From the NCBI GenBank assembly GCA_024405255.1, contig JAKSOY010000059.1, positions 1 to 20,310 on the forward strand: 20,310 bases of DNA, in the 5' to 3' direction. Below, in pieces: positions 7,788 through 15,050 of this stretch (position 1 is the stretch's first letter; every line of letters starts with the position of its first letter). The notes beneath the pieces were generated by a model. It searched no databases. It was not told the DNA's origin and worked only from the letters and a program-made list of their open reading frames with translations. Source of the stretch: Kiritimatiellia bacterium (GTDB lineage Bacteria > Verrucomicrobiota > Kiritimatiellia > RFP12 > UBA1067). The translations under genes were made by a program, and so were the position numbers.

Positions 7788-8657
7788 ATGGACAAGAAGA
7801 CATTTCACATTATCCTCTCAGGATGGACTCGGGCCGTTTGTTCGGCGTGCGTCCTTTTCGCCTGTTGTGCCTTGCAGGCGGCTTGGTATTGGCCGTTCGA
7901 CCCCGATAGTACCAATAAGCCGCCCCGCCTCCATCGCCTTCTGGAGAAGGCCAACGATTTCATCGAGAAGGCCGAAGACGAGTCCCTTGAAGGCAATGGC
8001 GACAAGGCCATTGAGAACTATCGTCTCGCCCTGGCGGAGCTTGACCGCGTCGAACGCGAGAATCCCGACCGGGCCGAAACGCCCGAGTTCGCGCCGCTGC
8101 GCACGAAGCGCGCCACCTGCCAGTCAGCAATCGATTCGATCCGTTTTGCCCAGGTTAACGACAATGAACGCGCCGTTTCCGTGACGGATACGCGCGAACT
8201 CCAGAAAAAGTGGAACAAGAAGCACGGCATCAAAACGCCTGAGGATATCGAAGAGGAACGCAAGGCCCGCAAGAAAACCGCCGACGAGGCCAAACAGAAA
8301 ATGGCCGGTAACAGTGCGTTTCAGAAATCTTTTCGCGAGGCGCTCGAGCTGGTCCGGAAAAAAGACTTCGCCGGTGCGGAGAAGAAGCTTGCCGAGCTGC
8401 AGAAGGACAATCCCGACGACTTGAACCTCCTGTTGCTGATGGCCGCCGTCCAGGTCGGACAAGACCACGACTATCCGGCCCGTCGGACCCTTGAGAAGGC
8501 CGTGCGCCTGCATCCGAAATCCTATCTGCCGCTTTACAACCTGGCGAATCTGGCGTTGAAGATCGACGACGACAAAGAGGCGGCCCGGCGCCATTATGAA
8601 AAGGGACGCTCCTTGGGCGGTCCTCAGAACGAGGCTTTGGAGAAGTTGTTGAAATGA
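7788..8657 (+). CDS. secreted or periplasmic TPR-repeat protein of unknown function
   Basis: The 289-residue product has an N-terminal signal sequence (hydrophobic stretch about 17-31, cleavage near CALQA-AW). A helical region about residues 46-77 (IEKAEDESLEGNGDKAIENY) resembles one TPR. A charged coiled segment follows at about 130-175 (EDIEEERKARKKTADEAKQK). Residues 177-289 form two or three TPR units: AFQKSFREALELVRKKDFAG; LLLMAAVQVGQDHDYPARRT ; YLPLYNLANLALKIDDDKEA. TPRs are protein-binding scaffolds. It is the first gene of the second run, directly after an extended -10 promoter, and it overlaps the LolA-like gene (ATGA), which suggests the two products work together in the periplasm. 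There is no Shine-Dalgarno sequence, in keeping with a near-leaderless transcript. Confidence 0.75.
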   Translation: MDKKTFHIILSGWTRAVCSACVLFACCALQAAWYWPFDPDSTNKPPRLHRLLEKANDFIEKAEDESLEGNGDKAIENYRLALAELDRVERENPDRAETPEFAPLRTKRATCQSAIDSIRFAQVNDNERAVSVTDTRELQKKWNKKHGIKTPEDIEEERKARKKTADEAKQKMAGNSAFQKSFREALELVRKKDFAGAEKKLAELQKDNPDDLNLLLLMAAVQVGQDHDYPARRTLEKAVRLHPKSYLPLYNLANLALKIDDDKEAARRHYEKGRSLGGPQNEALEKLLK

Positions 8658-9442
8658 AGGCGTCTCTCGTGTGTCTCGTGTGCGGCCTCGTCTGTGCCGC
8701 ATTGGCGCAGCAGGCGCCGAACGAACCGATCGAACCGCCCGCCGCGGCTCTCGCGCGGGCCAAACCCGCGGTCCCTGCCGAAGCAACCGCCTCGGATGTG
8801 CTGTGGGCCTGTCGTGCGATGCTGCCGGTTCGTCCCGTCGAACTGAAGGGCAGCCTCATTCTGCGCAATCGTCGTGGCATCGTGCAAAGCGAGCACGACT
8901 ACACGTTGTTCATGCGCCGCTCGCCGGAAATGACGCAAGTAAAGGTGAAGCTCTTGCCGCGCGGCGAAACGAATGAACTTGCAACGGTGACGATCGGTCG
9001 CCGTCCGGGTGGGCGCGCGGTCATCAATTTTGCAAAGGCCGGTGGCGCTGCGACTGAAGTCGTCTCCTCGCCTCTGGAGCGCGTGCTTGAGACGGACGTC
9101 ACCTGGCTCGACCTTTCCTTCGACTTCCTGTGGTGGAACAATGCCGCCTATGAAACGGCGCGCGAGGGCGAGAGCGTGCATGGACAGGTCTGCCGCGTCA
9201 TCTTCGTCAAGCCGGATGCCCCGATCGACGGCCTTTCCGGCGTGCGTCTGTGGGTGGACAAGAAAACGGGGTGCCTGATGCAGGCCGAACAGGTCGATGC
9301 CGCCGGCAAGCCGATCCGTCGACTTTGGGGGACGCGCATCAAGAAGTTCGATGGCAAGTGGATGGTGTCCGTTCTCGAGGTTGAGACGCTCGGATCGCGC
9401 CACCGGACAAAAATCACCGTCGACGACATCAAGGAATTTTGA
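8654..9442 (+). CDS. LolA-like outer-membrane lipoprotein-sorting family protein
   Basis: The 262-residue protein has a signal peptide (cleavage near AALA-QQ, residue 18) and a Pro/Ala-rich linker up to about 45. The rest is a single beta-rich domain: KGSLILRNRRG, YTLFMRRSPEMTQVKVKLLP, then ETDVTWLDLSFDFLWW (146-161), a GQVCRVIFVKP strand, LWVDKKTGCLMQAEQVD and KFDGKWMVSVLEVE ending in HRTKITVDDI. That order is characteristic of the LolA-like domain annotated as 'outer membrane lipoprotein-sorting protein', a half-barrel that binds lipids or acyl chains in the periplasm. It is not the classical LolA of E. coli, and lipoprotein carriage is inferred from the fold only. Its ATG overlaps the TPR gene stop, with GGAG upstream. 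Confidence 0.7.
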   Translation: MKASLVCLVCGLVCAALAQQAPNEPIEPPAAALARAKPAVPAEATASDVLWACRAMLPVRPVELKGSLILRNRRGIVQSEHDYTLFMRRSPEMTQVKVKLLPRGETNELATVTIGRRPGGRAVINFAKAGGAATEVVSSPLERVLETDVTWLDLSFDFLWWNNAAYETAREGESVHGQVCRVIFVKPDAPIDGLSGVRLWVDKKTGCLMQAEQVDAAGKPIRRLWGTRIKKFDGKWMVSVLEVETLGSRHRTKITVDDIKEF

Positions 9443-9498
9443 TTGTAGAACTCATTAAGAGTAATCGAAAAAGAAACAAGAAAGTAAAAGGTAAACAA

Positions 9499-10482
9499 AT
9501 GAAGAAACCTGTAAAAATCCTCCTCTGGTTGCTGATCATTGTGGTGATTCTTTTCGCCGCCGTGATCGCGTGTCTGCCGCTGATTCTCGGCCCGACTGTC
9601 CGTACCGTGGCGACGACTGTTGTTCCGCAGTTGACCGGTACGGAGTTCCAGATGGACTCCTGCTCGATCAACCCCTACACGGGCAAGCTCAGCATCAATG
9701 GCTTTGCCCTGAAGAACCCGAAGGGCTATGACGAACCCGATGCTGTTCGCTTCGAGTCGCTGAACGTGGCGATTGAAGTGGGCTCGCTCCTCACGAAGAA
9801 GATCCATGTCTACGAGATCGCGCTCGAAAAGCCGTTCGTGAGCTATGTCTTCGATGACGAAGGGACGAACAACTTCGATCGCATCCTTGCGACGCTCGAC
9901 TCCAAGATGAAGAAGGACGAGACGAAGAAGGAAGAGAAGAAGGATGAAAAGGAGGCGGGTGACGCGCCGAAGGTGTTGATCGACAAGATCTCCATCAGCG
10001 GGACGAAGGTGAAGTACCGCAAGCTCACGCTGCCGATCCCTGTGCCGACGCTCACGAAGATCGGCTATGGCAGCGGCGACGACAAGGAAAAGAAAGAGGA
10101 AGCCAAGGGTGCGACGCTTGAAGAGGCGCGTGATGCCGTGTGGAATTCCGTGAAGGACAAGTTCACGGATGTGGGCGGTCTCGTGGGTAATGCGGCTGGT
10201 GCGGCTGCCGGTGCGGTGACGGATGTCGCCGGCCAGGCTGCCGGCGCGGTGACGGATGCCGCCGGCAAGATCGGCGAAGGTGCCGCGAATGCGCTTAAGG
10301 GTGCTGCGAACGTGGTCGGTGCGGGCGATGCGGCGGCGAAGGCCGGCGAAGCGGCCGCCAAGACGGCGGGTGCGGCCAAGGAAGCTGCGACCAAGGCTGC
10401 CGATGCGGCGACGGGTGCTGTGAAGGACGGCGCCAAGGCCGTTGGCGAAGGCCTCAAGAAGCTCAATCCGTTCGGGAAGTAA
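9499..10482 (+). CDS. AsmA-like membrane-anchored protein with an 11-residue-repeat alanine-rich tail
   Basis: The 327-residue protein has one N-terminal membrane segment (about 5-30). Residues about 31-130 resemble the start of AsmA/DUF748-type proteins: LTGTEFQMDSCSINPYTGKL, then GFALKNPKGYDEPDAVRFES and a SLLTKKIHVYEIALEKPFV strand. A Lys/Glu-rich segment follows (about 135-155). Residues about 214-327 are an Ala/Gly/Lys-rich amphipathic region with 11-residue repeats (AAGAVTDVAGQ 236-246, AAGAVTDAAGK 247-257), like LEA or apolipoprotein helices, ending KKLNPFGK. AsmA-type proteins serve envelope lipid homeostasis; this one is much shorter than most. AAGG seven bases upstream selects the ATG at 9499 over an earlier in-frame ATT-type start. 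The 56-base gap before it is AT-rich, with no clear promoter. Confidence 0.6.
   Translation: MKKPVKILLWLLIIVVILFAAVIACLPLILGPTVRTVATTVVPQLTGTEFQMDSCSINPYTGKLSINGFALKNPKGYDEPDAVRFESLNVAIEVGSLLTKKIHVYEIALEKPFVSYVFDDEGTNNFDRILATLDSKMKKDETKKEEKKDEKEAGDAPKVLIDKISISGTKVKYRKLTLPIPVPTLTKIGYGSGDDKEKKEEAKGATLEEARDAVWNSVKDKFTDVGGLVGNAAGAAAGAVTDVAGQAAGAVTDAAGKIGEGAANALKGAANVVGAGDAAAKAGEAAAKTAGAAKEAATKAADAATGAVKDGAKAVGEGLKKLNPFGK
10204..10269 (+). repeat. 33-bp tandem repeat encoding an 11-residue unit
   Basis: Bases 10204-10236 and 10237-10269 are two adjacent 33-base copies that differ at few positions and encode AAGAVTDVAGQ and AAGAVTDAAGK. Further degenerate copies continue downstream in the same gene. 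The period of 11 residues equals three helical turns. Confidence 0.8.
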
Positions 10483-10484
10483 TC

Positions 10485-11753
10485 TTGGCGGACGTTGTCC
10501 ATCTCATCGGCATCGGTGGTGTTGGCATGAGCGCTCTCGCTCAGGCCTACCTCGATGCCGGGTTCGCTGTTACGGGGGCCGATCGTTCGCTCAATGCCGA
10601 TCCCACCGCGCGGACGCCCGTGTTGTCCGAATTGGAACGACAGGGCGTGCGACTTTTCCCCGACGACGGTTCGGGCGTGGATGCGGTGACTTCGCGTGTC
10701 GTCGTGTCCACGGCGATCGAGGAGACGAACCTCGGTCTTCGCAAGGCCCGTACGCTGGGCATTCCCGTGACGCATCGCGCCGCCGCACTCGCGGAGGTGC
10801 TTTCTTCGCATCGTCTTGTCGCGGTTGCTGGCACGTGCGGCAAGTCGACCGTGACGGCGATCCTGGGCCATCTCCTCGCCTCCTGCGGTTTCGATCCGGT
10901 CGTGGTCAATGGCGCGCAGATCGTCGGGTGGGACGACCACGGGACTCGCGTGGGGTCCACGCGTAAGGGCGCCGGCGAGTTTGCCGTCGCGGAGGTTGAC
11001 GAGAGCGACAAGTCGCTTGTGGCCTTTCATCCCTTTGCGGCGATTGTCACGAATGCCTCGGCGGACCACTATTCGAAAGAAGAGATGGATGCGGTCTTCG
11101 ACGCGTTTGTGAAGGACATTCCGGGGCCCGTTGTCGATGGCCGGCTTGAACGCATCGTGCCATCTGACTTGGCGCGGACGATTCCGCTGCCGGGTGAACA
11201 CAACGCCGTGAACGCGGAATGCGCCTTGCGTCTGGCGCGTCAACTGGGTGCCGACGAAGCGGCACTTGCCGCAGCTCTGAAGACGTTCCCGGGCGTGGAG
11301 CGTCGTCTTCAGCGTGTTGGCACGCGTCCGACGGCGGAAGGGCCTGTGGCCGTTTTCGACGACTACGCGCACAATCCTGAAAAGCTTCACGCGATGCTCA
11401 CCACGCTGCAGGCGGCCTATCCGCGGGGTGTCGCGGTGCTGTGGCGTCCGCACGGCTATGCGCCGCTGCGGAAGATGGGCGAGGCGCTCGAGCGGATGTT
11501 CCGTGAAACGCTGCGTCCTCAAGACCGCCTTTATCTGCTGCCTGTCTACGATGCCGGCGGCACGGCGGATCGGTCGGGCAATTCCGAGTCGTTGGTTCGG
11601 GCGCTCGACGGGTGCCCTGTTTCATTTGTCGAAGATCTCGACGAAGCTGCGTCGGTGTTGTGTAAGGATGCGTCGTCGTTCGGCGCGCTCGTCGTAGCCG
11701 GTGCGCGTGATCCGGGCTTGCCTGTGCTCGCCCGGCGTTTGGTCCAGCCCTGA
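10485..11753 (+). CDS. MurC-like Mur ligase (UDP-N-acetylmuramate--amino acid ligase family), shortened
   Basis: The 422-residue protein has the Mur ligase plan: an N-terminal MurC/Mpl-type Rossmann motif GIGGVGMSALA (9-19), the ATP loop GTCGKST (116-122), AEVDESD (169-175), TNASADH (189-195), EHNAVNA (238-244) and FDDYAHNP (291-298). MurC adds L-Ala to UDP-MurNAc in the cytoplasm. It differs from standard MurC in three ways: GTCGKST where GTHGKTT is usual, about 40 residues missing between the ADH and HN motifs, and total length 422 against about 450-490. It could be the cell's MurC, an Mpl-like recycling ligase or a paralogue with another substrate. It begins with TTG two bases after the AsmA-like gene; the conserved glycine motif follows eight residues later, so there is little room for another start. 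It is not in a division/wall (dcw) cluster here. Confidence 0.75.
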   Translation: MADVVHLIGIGGVGMSALAQAYLDAGFAVTGADRSLNADPTARTPVLSELERQGVRLFPDDGSGVDAVTSRVVVSTAIEETNLGLRKARTLGIPVTHRAAALAEVLSSHRLVAVAGTCGKSTVTAILGHLLASCGFDPVVVNGAQIVGWDDHGTRVGSTRKGAGEFAVAEVDESDKSLVAFHPFAAIVTNASADHYSKEEMDAVFDAFVKDIPGPVVDGRLERIVPSDLARTIPLPGEHNAVNAECALRLARQLGADEAALAAALKTFPGVERRLQRVGTRPTAEGPVAVFDDYAHNPEKLHAMLTTLQAAYPRGVAVLWRPHGYAPLRKMGEALERMFRETLRPQDRLYLLPVYDAGGTADRSGNSESLVRALDGCPVSFVEDLDEAASVLCKDASSFGALVVAGARDPGLPVLARRLVQP

Positions 11754-11760
11754 TTTACAA

Positions 11761-11767
11761 GAGGAGG
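11761..11767 (+). promoter_or_regulatory. strong Shine-Dalgarno sequence GAGGAGG
   Basis: GAGGAGG ends seven bases before the ATG at 11775. It is the best ribosome-binding site in the window and fixes the start of the next gene, suggesting that this secreted protein is made in larger amounts than its neighbours. Confidence 0.8.
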
Positions 11768-11774
11768 TAGGAAA

Positions 11775-12671
11775 ATGAAATTGAATCTGATGCTGTTGGC
11801 GGTCGCGGCGCTGGTCGTGGCGCCTTTTGTCGTTTCTGCTGCGCCATCGTCTCGTGGTCGCACAAGCAAGGCGAAGGTCGTGCAAGACGACGACACGCCT
11901 GATTTCTCCAAGCCCGATCCCAAGCCGGCTGCGAAGCCCGGTGAAAAGGCGCCGGTGGCGAAGCCGGGCGAGAAGGCGAAGCCCGCCGCGGCGAAACCCG
12001 CTGCCAAGCCGGCCGTCGTTTTCGATCCTGAACCGGAAAAGCCGGATGAAGCCGCCGTTGCCAAGGCTCGCAAGGCGAAGAAGCCCGCCTATATGAAGTT
12101 CGTCGAGGCGCGCGAGGCAGCCTGGAAGTGCCAGCAGCCGATCATCGTGGCCATGCTGCCGCAGGGGGACATCCGTTCGGTCACGTTGGAGAAGCTGCTT
12201 AAGGAACGTCCTTTCCTGAAGGATTTTGTCCCGGCAAACTGCGTGCTGCTCGTGTGGCGCCTGAAGCCCGGCAAGATCGAGATGCCCGAAGGCCAGCAGG
12301 GGCGCCGTCGTAACGGACCGCCGCCGCGGCCGACAATGATCGATGTGCGCCCGTTGAAGGCGGACGAGACGAAATTCCTGACGGCCTTTGCCGTGACGCC
12401 GGAAGCGAAGGCGTATGCCGCGCACCTGAACAAGCCCGAGCCGAAGTTCTCCGATATGCAGAACTATCCGCAGATCATCTGCGTGAATCCGTGGGGGTCG
12501 AAGCTGCTGTTCCGTGCGCCGCGTTACGAGTCCGATAAGGGAAAAGCCGGCATGGGCACGTGGCTCTCGCAGGTGGTGGACATGTTCCGCGGCGCGCAGT
12601 ACGAGCCGACCTTGACGCCGTCCCTTCAGAAGATCGTCGACAATCCGACCGAACCGAAGAAGTGGAAATGA
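11775..12671 (+). CDS. secreted protein with a Lys/Pro/Ala-rich linker and a degenerate thioredoxin-like domain
   Basis: The 298-residue product has a signal peptide (cleavage near VVSA-APSS, about residue 22), then a low-complexity linker to about residue 100 with KPGEKA repeats. The C-terminal part looks like a thioredoxin fold: a helix with EAREAAWKCQQPIIVAML, a LLKERPFLKDFVPANCVLLVWR strand region, and NYPQIICVNPWGSKLLFRAP, where the Pro could be the cis-Pro position. The CXXC redox pair is absent, so a binding or structural role is more likely than disulfide exchange. This fold assignment is by eye and tentative. The start follows GAGGAGG by seven bases. The end overlaps the LpxC-like gene (ATGA). 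Confidence 0.6.
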   Translation: MKLNLMLLAVAALVVAPFVVSAAPSSRGRTSKAKVVQDDDTPDFSKPDPKPAAKPGEKAPVAKPGEKAKPAAAKPAAKPAVVFDPEPEKPDEAAVAKARKAKKPAYMKFVEAREAAWKCQQPIIVAMLPQGDIRSVTLEKLLKERPFLKDFVPANCVLLVWRLKPGKIEMPEGQQGRRRNGPPPRPTMIDVRPLKADETKFLTAFAVTPEAKAYAAHLNKPEPKFSDMQNYPQIICVNPWGSKLLFRAPRYESDKGKAGMGTWLSQVVDMFRGAQYEPTLTPSLQKIVDNPTEPKKWK

Positions 12672-13708
12672 GCGGCATGTCTGACAAGCCCACGTTTACC
12701 TATCCGACCTGCCGGCTCGTCGCCGGATCGCAGGCTTCGCTCGATGCGGCCTTGCGCCGATTCAACGACCAGCTGATCGACGATGTCCGTCTCGCTGAGT
12801 CGAGCGGTTTTTCCGCCAAGCGTACGACAATCGTCCAAGAGGCGTCGGTCGCAGGTGTCGGTACGTTCCGCGGCCGCGAGCGCCGCACGATCACCTTTGC
12901 GCCGTCGACGCGTCCGGGCTGGTGGATTCGCCGCACGGACCAGCCCGAACAGCTCGACACCGCCGTGGATGTGGCCAATCTCTGGACCTCGGCGCGCAAT
13001 CTCGTGCTGCGCAGCGGGTCGCCGCATAATTATCTGCGCATGGTGGAGCACATCATCGCGCTCAAGGCGGGACTCGGCCTCGACAACGTCGTCCTGAAAA
13101 CGAACTCCGGCGATCCGCCGCTCTTCGATGATTCGTCCGTGCCGCTCGTCAACGCCGTCAAGAACGCGAACATTGTCGAGACGGCAGACGACGCCACTTA
13201 TGTGACGGTGAAGGAACCGCTCGCGTTCGGAGGTCGCCGCGGCGATTTCCTGCTGTTCCTGCCGGACGACGGATCGCACCGTCTGCGGCTGGATGTCGCC
13301 ATCAACTGGAATACGGTGATCGGCGATCAGCGCATCGTCTTCGACGTGACGGCGGAAACATTTGCCTATGGCGCCTACGCGCGCACGAATGCCACGCATC
13401 GGCAGTATCAGCTGGCCAAGACGTTCGGACTGCTCTTTGCCGATACGCGCAACCTCGGCTACGACAAGAACAATATCCTCATCCACGGCCATCGTCGTTG
13501 GTATGGTAAACCGCGTTTCCAGCTGGAGGGTACGGACAAGTACCTCGAACCCGTGTGGCATCGTGCGACGCTCGATCTGCTCGCGGCTCTTTCGTTGACG
13601 GGTCCGGACCGTTTCGTCGGGACGGTTGTGAGCTATCGGGCTGGTCACACGCAGGATTGCGATGCCGTCCGCGCACTCTATCGGAACGACCTCCTGGTAC
13701 GTGCCTGA
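12668..13708 (+). CDS. LpxC-like UDP-3-O-acyl-N-acetylglucosamine deacetylase family protein, divergent
   Basis: The 346-residue protein aligns with LpxC, the zinc deacetylase that commits lipid A synthesis: RTTIVQEASVAGVGTFRG (52-69), RRTDQP (88-93), MVEHIIALKAGLGLDNVV (125-142; E127 and H128 match the catalytic Glu and a zinc His), DDSSVPLVNAV (154-164), AKTFGLL (250-256), EPVWHRATLD (294-303) and YRAGH (323-327). Three things are odd. The His of the GVGLHxG motif is Phe67. The second zinc His (298) is five residues before the Asp (303), whereas LpxC has H-x3-D. About 45 extra residues precede the domain. It may be a true but divergent LpxC or a paralogue with another substrate. ATG 12668 overlaps the stop before it; ATG 12677 is an alternative start. 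Confidence 0.7.
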   Translation: MSGMSDKPTFTYPTCRLVAGSQASLDAALRRFNDQLIDDVRLAESSGFSAKRTTIVQEASVAGVGTFRGRERRTITFAPSTRPGWWIRRTDQPEQLDTAVDVANLWTSARNLVLRSGSPHNYLRMVEHIIALKAGLGLDNVVLKTNSGDPPLFDDSSVPLVNAVKNANIVETADDATYVTVKEPLAFGGRRGDFLLFLPDDGSHRLRLDVAINWNTVIGDQRIVFDVTAETFAYGAYARTNATHRQYQLAKTFGLLFADTRNLGYDKNNILIHGHRRWYGKPRFQLEGTDKYLEPVWHRATLDLLAALSLTGPDRFVGTVVSYRAGHTQDCDAVRALYRNDLLVRA

Positions 13709-13727
13709 TCGAAGAGGAATTTGGGAG

Positions 13728-15050
13728 ATGACTATGAAGGAAAATGAGACGACGCACGCGAAGCTTTTCGCGCGCGCGCGACGCGTGATTCCCGGCGGCG
13801 TCAATTCGCCGGTGCGTGCGTTCAATGGTGTGGGCGGTACGCCCGTGTTTGTGGCCGAAGGCAAGCGCCAGAAAATCCGCACGGCCGACGGCCGGACCCT
13901 CACGGACTACTGCTGCAGCTGGGGTGCGATGATTCTGGGACACGCGCGCCGCGAAGTGGTGAGCGCCGTCAAGAACGCGGCTGCGAAGGGGAGTACCTTC
14001 GGCATCGCCACGCCGGCGGAAGTCGATTTTGCCGAGCGCCTCGTCGCGCTCGTTCCCGGCCTCGACATGGTGCGTGCCGTCAATTCCGGCACCGAGGCGG
14101 TGATGACGGCTCTGCGCCTCGCGCGCGGCGTGACGGGACGCAATCTCATTCTCAAGTTCGACGGGTGCTATCACGGACACAGCGATACAGTGCTCGTGAA
14201 GAGCGGTTCGGGCGTGCTCACGATGGGTGCATCGTCGTCCGCCGGTGTCACCCTGGGTGCCGTGGCCGATACGCTCGTGGTGCCGTACAACGATCTGAAG
14301 GCGGTTGAAGCCGCGTTTGCCGCCCATCCCGAGGCGATCGCCGCCGTGATCGTCGAACCGGTCGCCGGCAATATGGGACTCGTCCCGCCCGCCCCCGGGT
14401 TCCTCAAGGGCCTTCGCGCGCTCACGAAAAAACAGGGCGCCTTGCTGATCTGCGATGAAGTCATCAACGGCTTCCGTTTCGGGTTTTCGTCCTACTCGTC
14501 CCTTTACGGCAACATCACGCCGGACCTTCTCACGCTCGGCAAGGTGATCGGCGGCGGACTTCCTCTCGCGGCGATCGGCGGACGCGCCAAGTGGATGCGC
14601 CAGCTCGCGCCGACGGGTCCCGTCTATCAGGCCGGGACGCTGAGCGGCAATCCCGTGGCCGTGGCGGCGGGGCTCACGACGCTTGACATTCTCGAGCGCG
14701 AAGATCCCTACGGTCGCATGGCGGAACTGGGCAGTGCGCTGTCCGTCGGCATTTCAACGATTGCCGCCGAACACGGCGTGCCCGTGACCTGCCAGAGCTT
14801 CAACGGCGTCTTCACGCCGTTCTGTACGACGCAGCCTGTGCTGAATCTGGTCGATGCCAAGGCGTGTTCGACGCAGCTCTACGCGCAGATCTTCCACGGC
14901 CTGCTCGCGCGCGGCATCTACATCGCACCGTCCCAGTTCGAGTGCAACTTCATTTCGGCCGCCCATACTGTGGCGGACGTGGATGCGTTTCTGTCGGCCT
15001 TCGACGACGTGTGCGCCCATCTCAAGCCTTGGGAAGGGGAGCGGGCATGA
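13728..15050 (+). CDS. hemL: glutamate-1-semialdehyde 2,1-aminomutase
   Basis: The 440-residue protein is a full-length HemL, the PLP enzyme that turns glutamate-1-semialdehyde into 5-aminolevulinate in the cytoplasm (C5 pathway to heme and other tetrapyrroles). Diagnostic motifs: IPGGVNSPVRAF (21-32), NSGTEAVMTALRLAR (119-133), FDGCYHGH (144-151), CDEVINGFRFG (242-252) and TLGKVIGGGLP (269-279), with K272 as the PLP lysine. GTLSGNPVA follows. A general class III aminotransferase is less likely because the N-terminal and active-site motifs match HemL specifically. Two starts two codons apart are possible: 13728, with GAGG ten bases upstream, and 13734, with GGAG six bases upstream. The partner hemA is not in the window. 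It ends overlapping the next gene. Confidence 0.88.
   Translation: MTMKENETTHAKLFARARRVIPGGVNSPVRAFNGVGGTPVFVAEGKRQKIRTADGRTLTDYCCSWGAMILGHARREVVSAVKNAAAKGSTFGIATPAEVDFAERLVALVPGLDMVRAVNSGTEAVMTALRLARGVTGRNLILKFDGCYHGHSDTVLVKSGSGVLTMGASSSAGVTLGAVADTLVVPYNDLKAVEAAFAAHPEAIAAVIVEPVAGNMGLVPPAPGFLKGLRALTKKQGALLICDEVINGFRFGFSSYSSLYGNITPDLLTLGKVIGGGLPLAAIGGRAKWMRQLAPTGPVYQAGTLSGNPVAVAAGLTTLDILEREDPYGRMAELGSALSVGISTIAAEHGVPVTCQSFNGVFTPFCTTQPVLNLVDAKACSTQLYAQIFHGLLARGIYIAPSQFECNFISAAHTVADVDAFLSAFDDVCAHLKPWEGERA

Noticed and set aside
10065..11522. Minus-strand open frame of 485 codons
   Set aside because: It is antisense to the AsmA-like and MurC-like genes, which have clear motifs; its low-complexity Ala/Pro/Ser part is the complement of the 11-residue repeats.
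13662..13727. Longer N-terminus for HemL starting inside the LpxC-like gene
   Set aside because: It would overlap the LpxC-like coding region by 47 bases, adds residues with no match to HemL, and better ribosome-binding sites precede 13728 and 13734.
12626..13903. Minus-strand open frame of 425 codons
   Set aside because: It is antisense to the LpxC-like gene and the start of hemL; no recognisable motifs, Arg-rich shadow composition.
14864..15046. N-terminal extension of the rRNA methyltransferase
   Set aside because: The added 61 residues are an Arg-rich out-of-frame reading of hemL; the ATG at 15047 overlaps the hemL stop and has a GGGGAG site.
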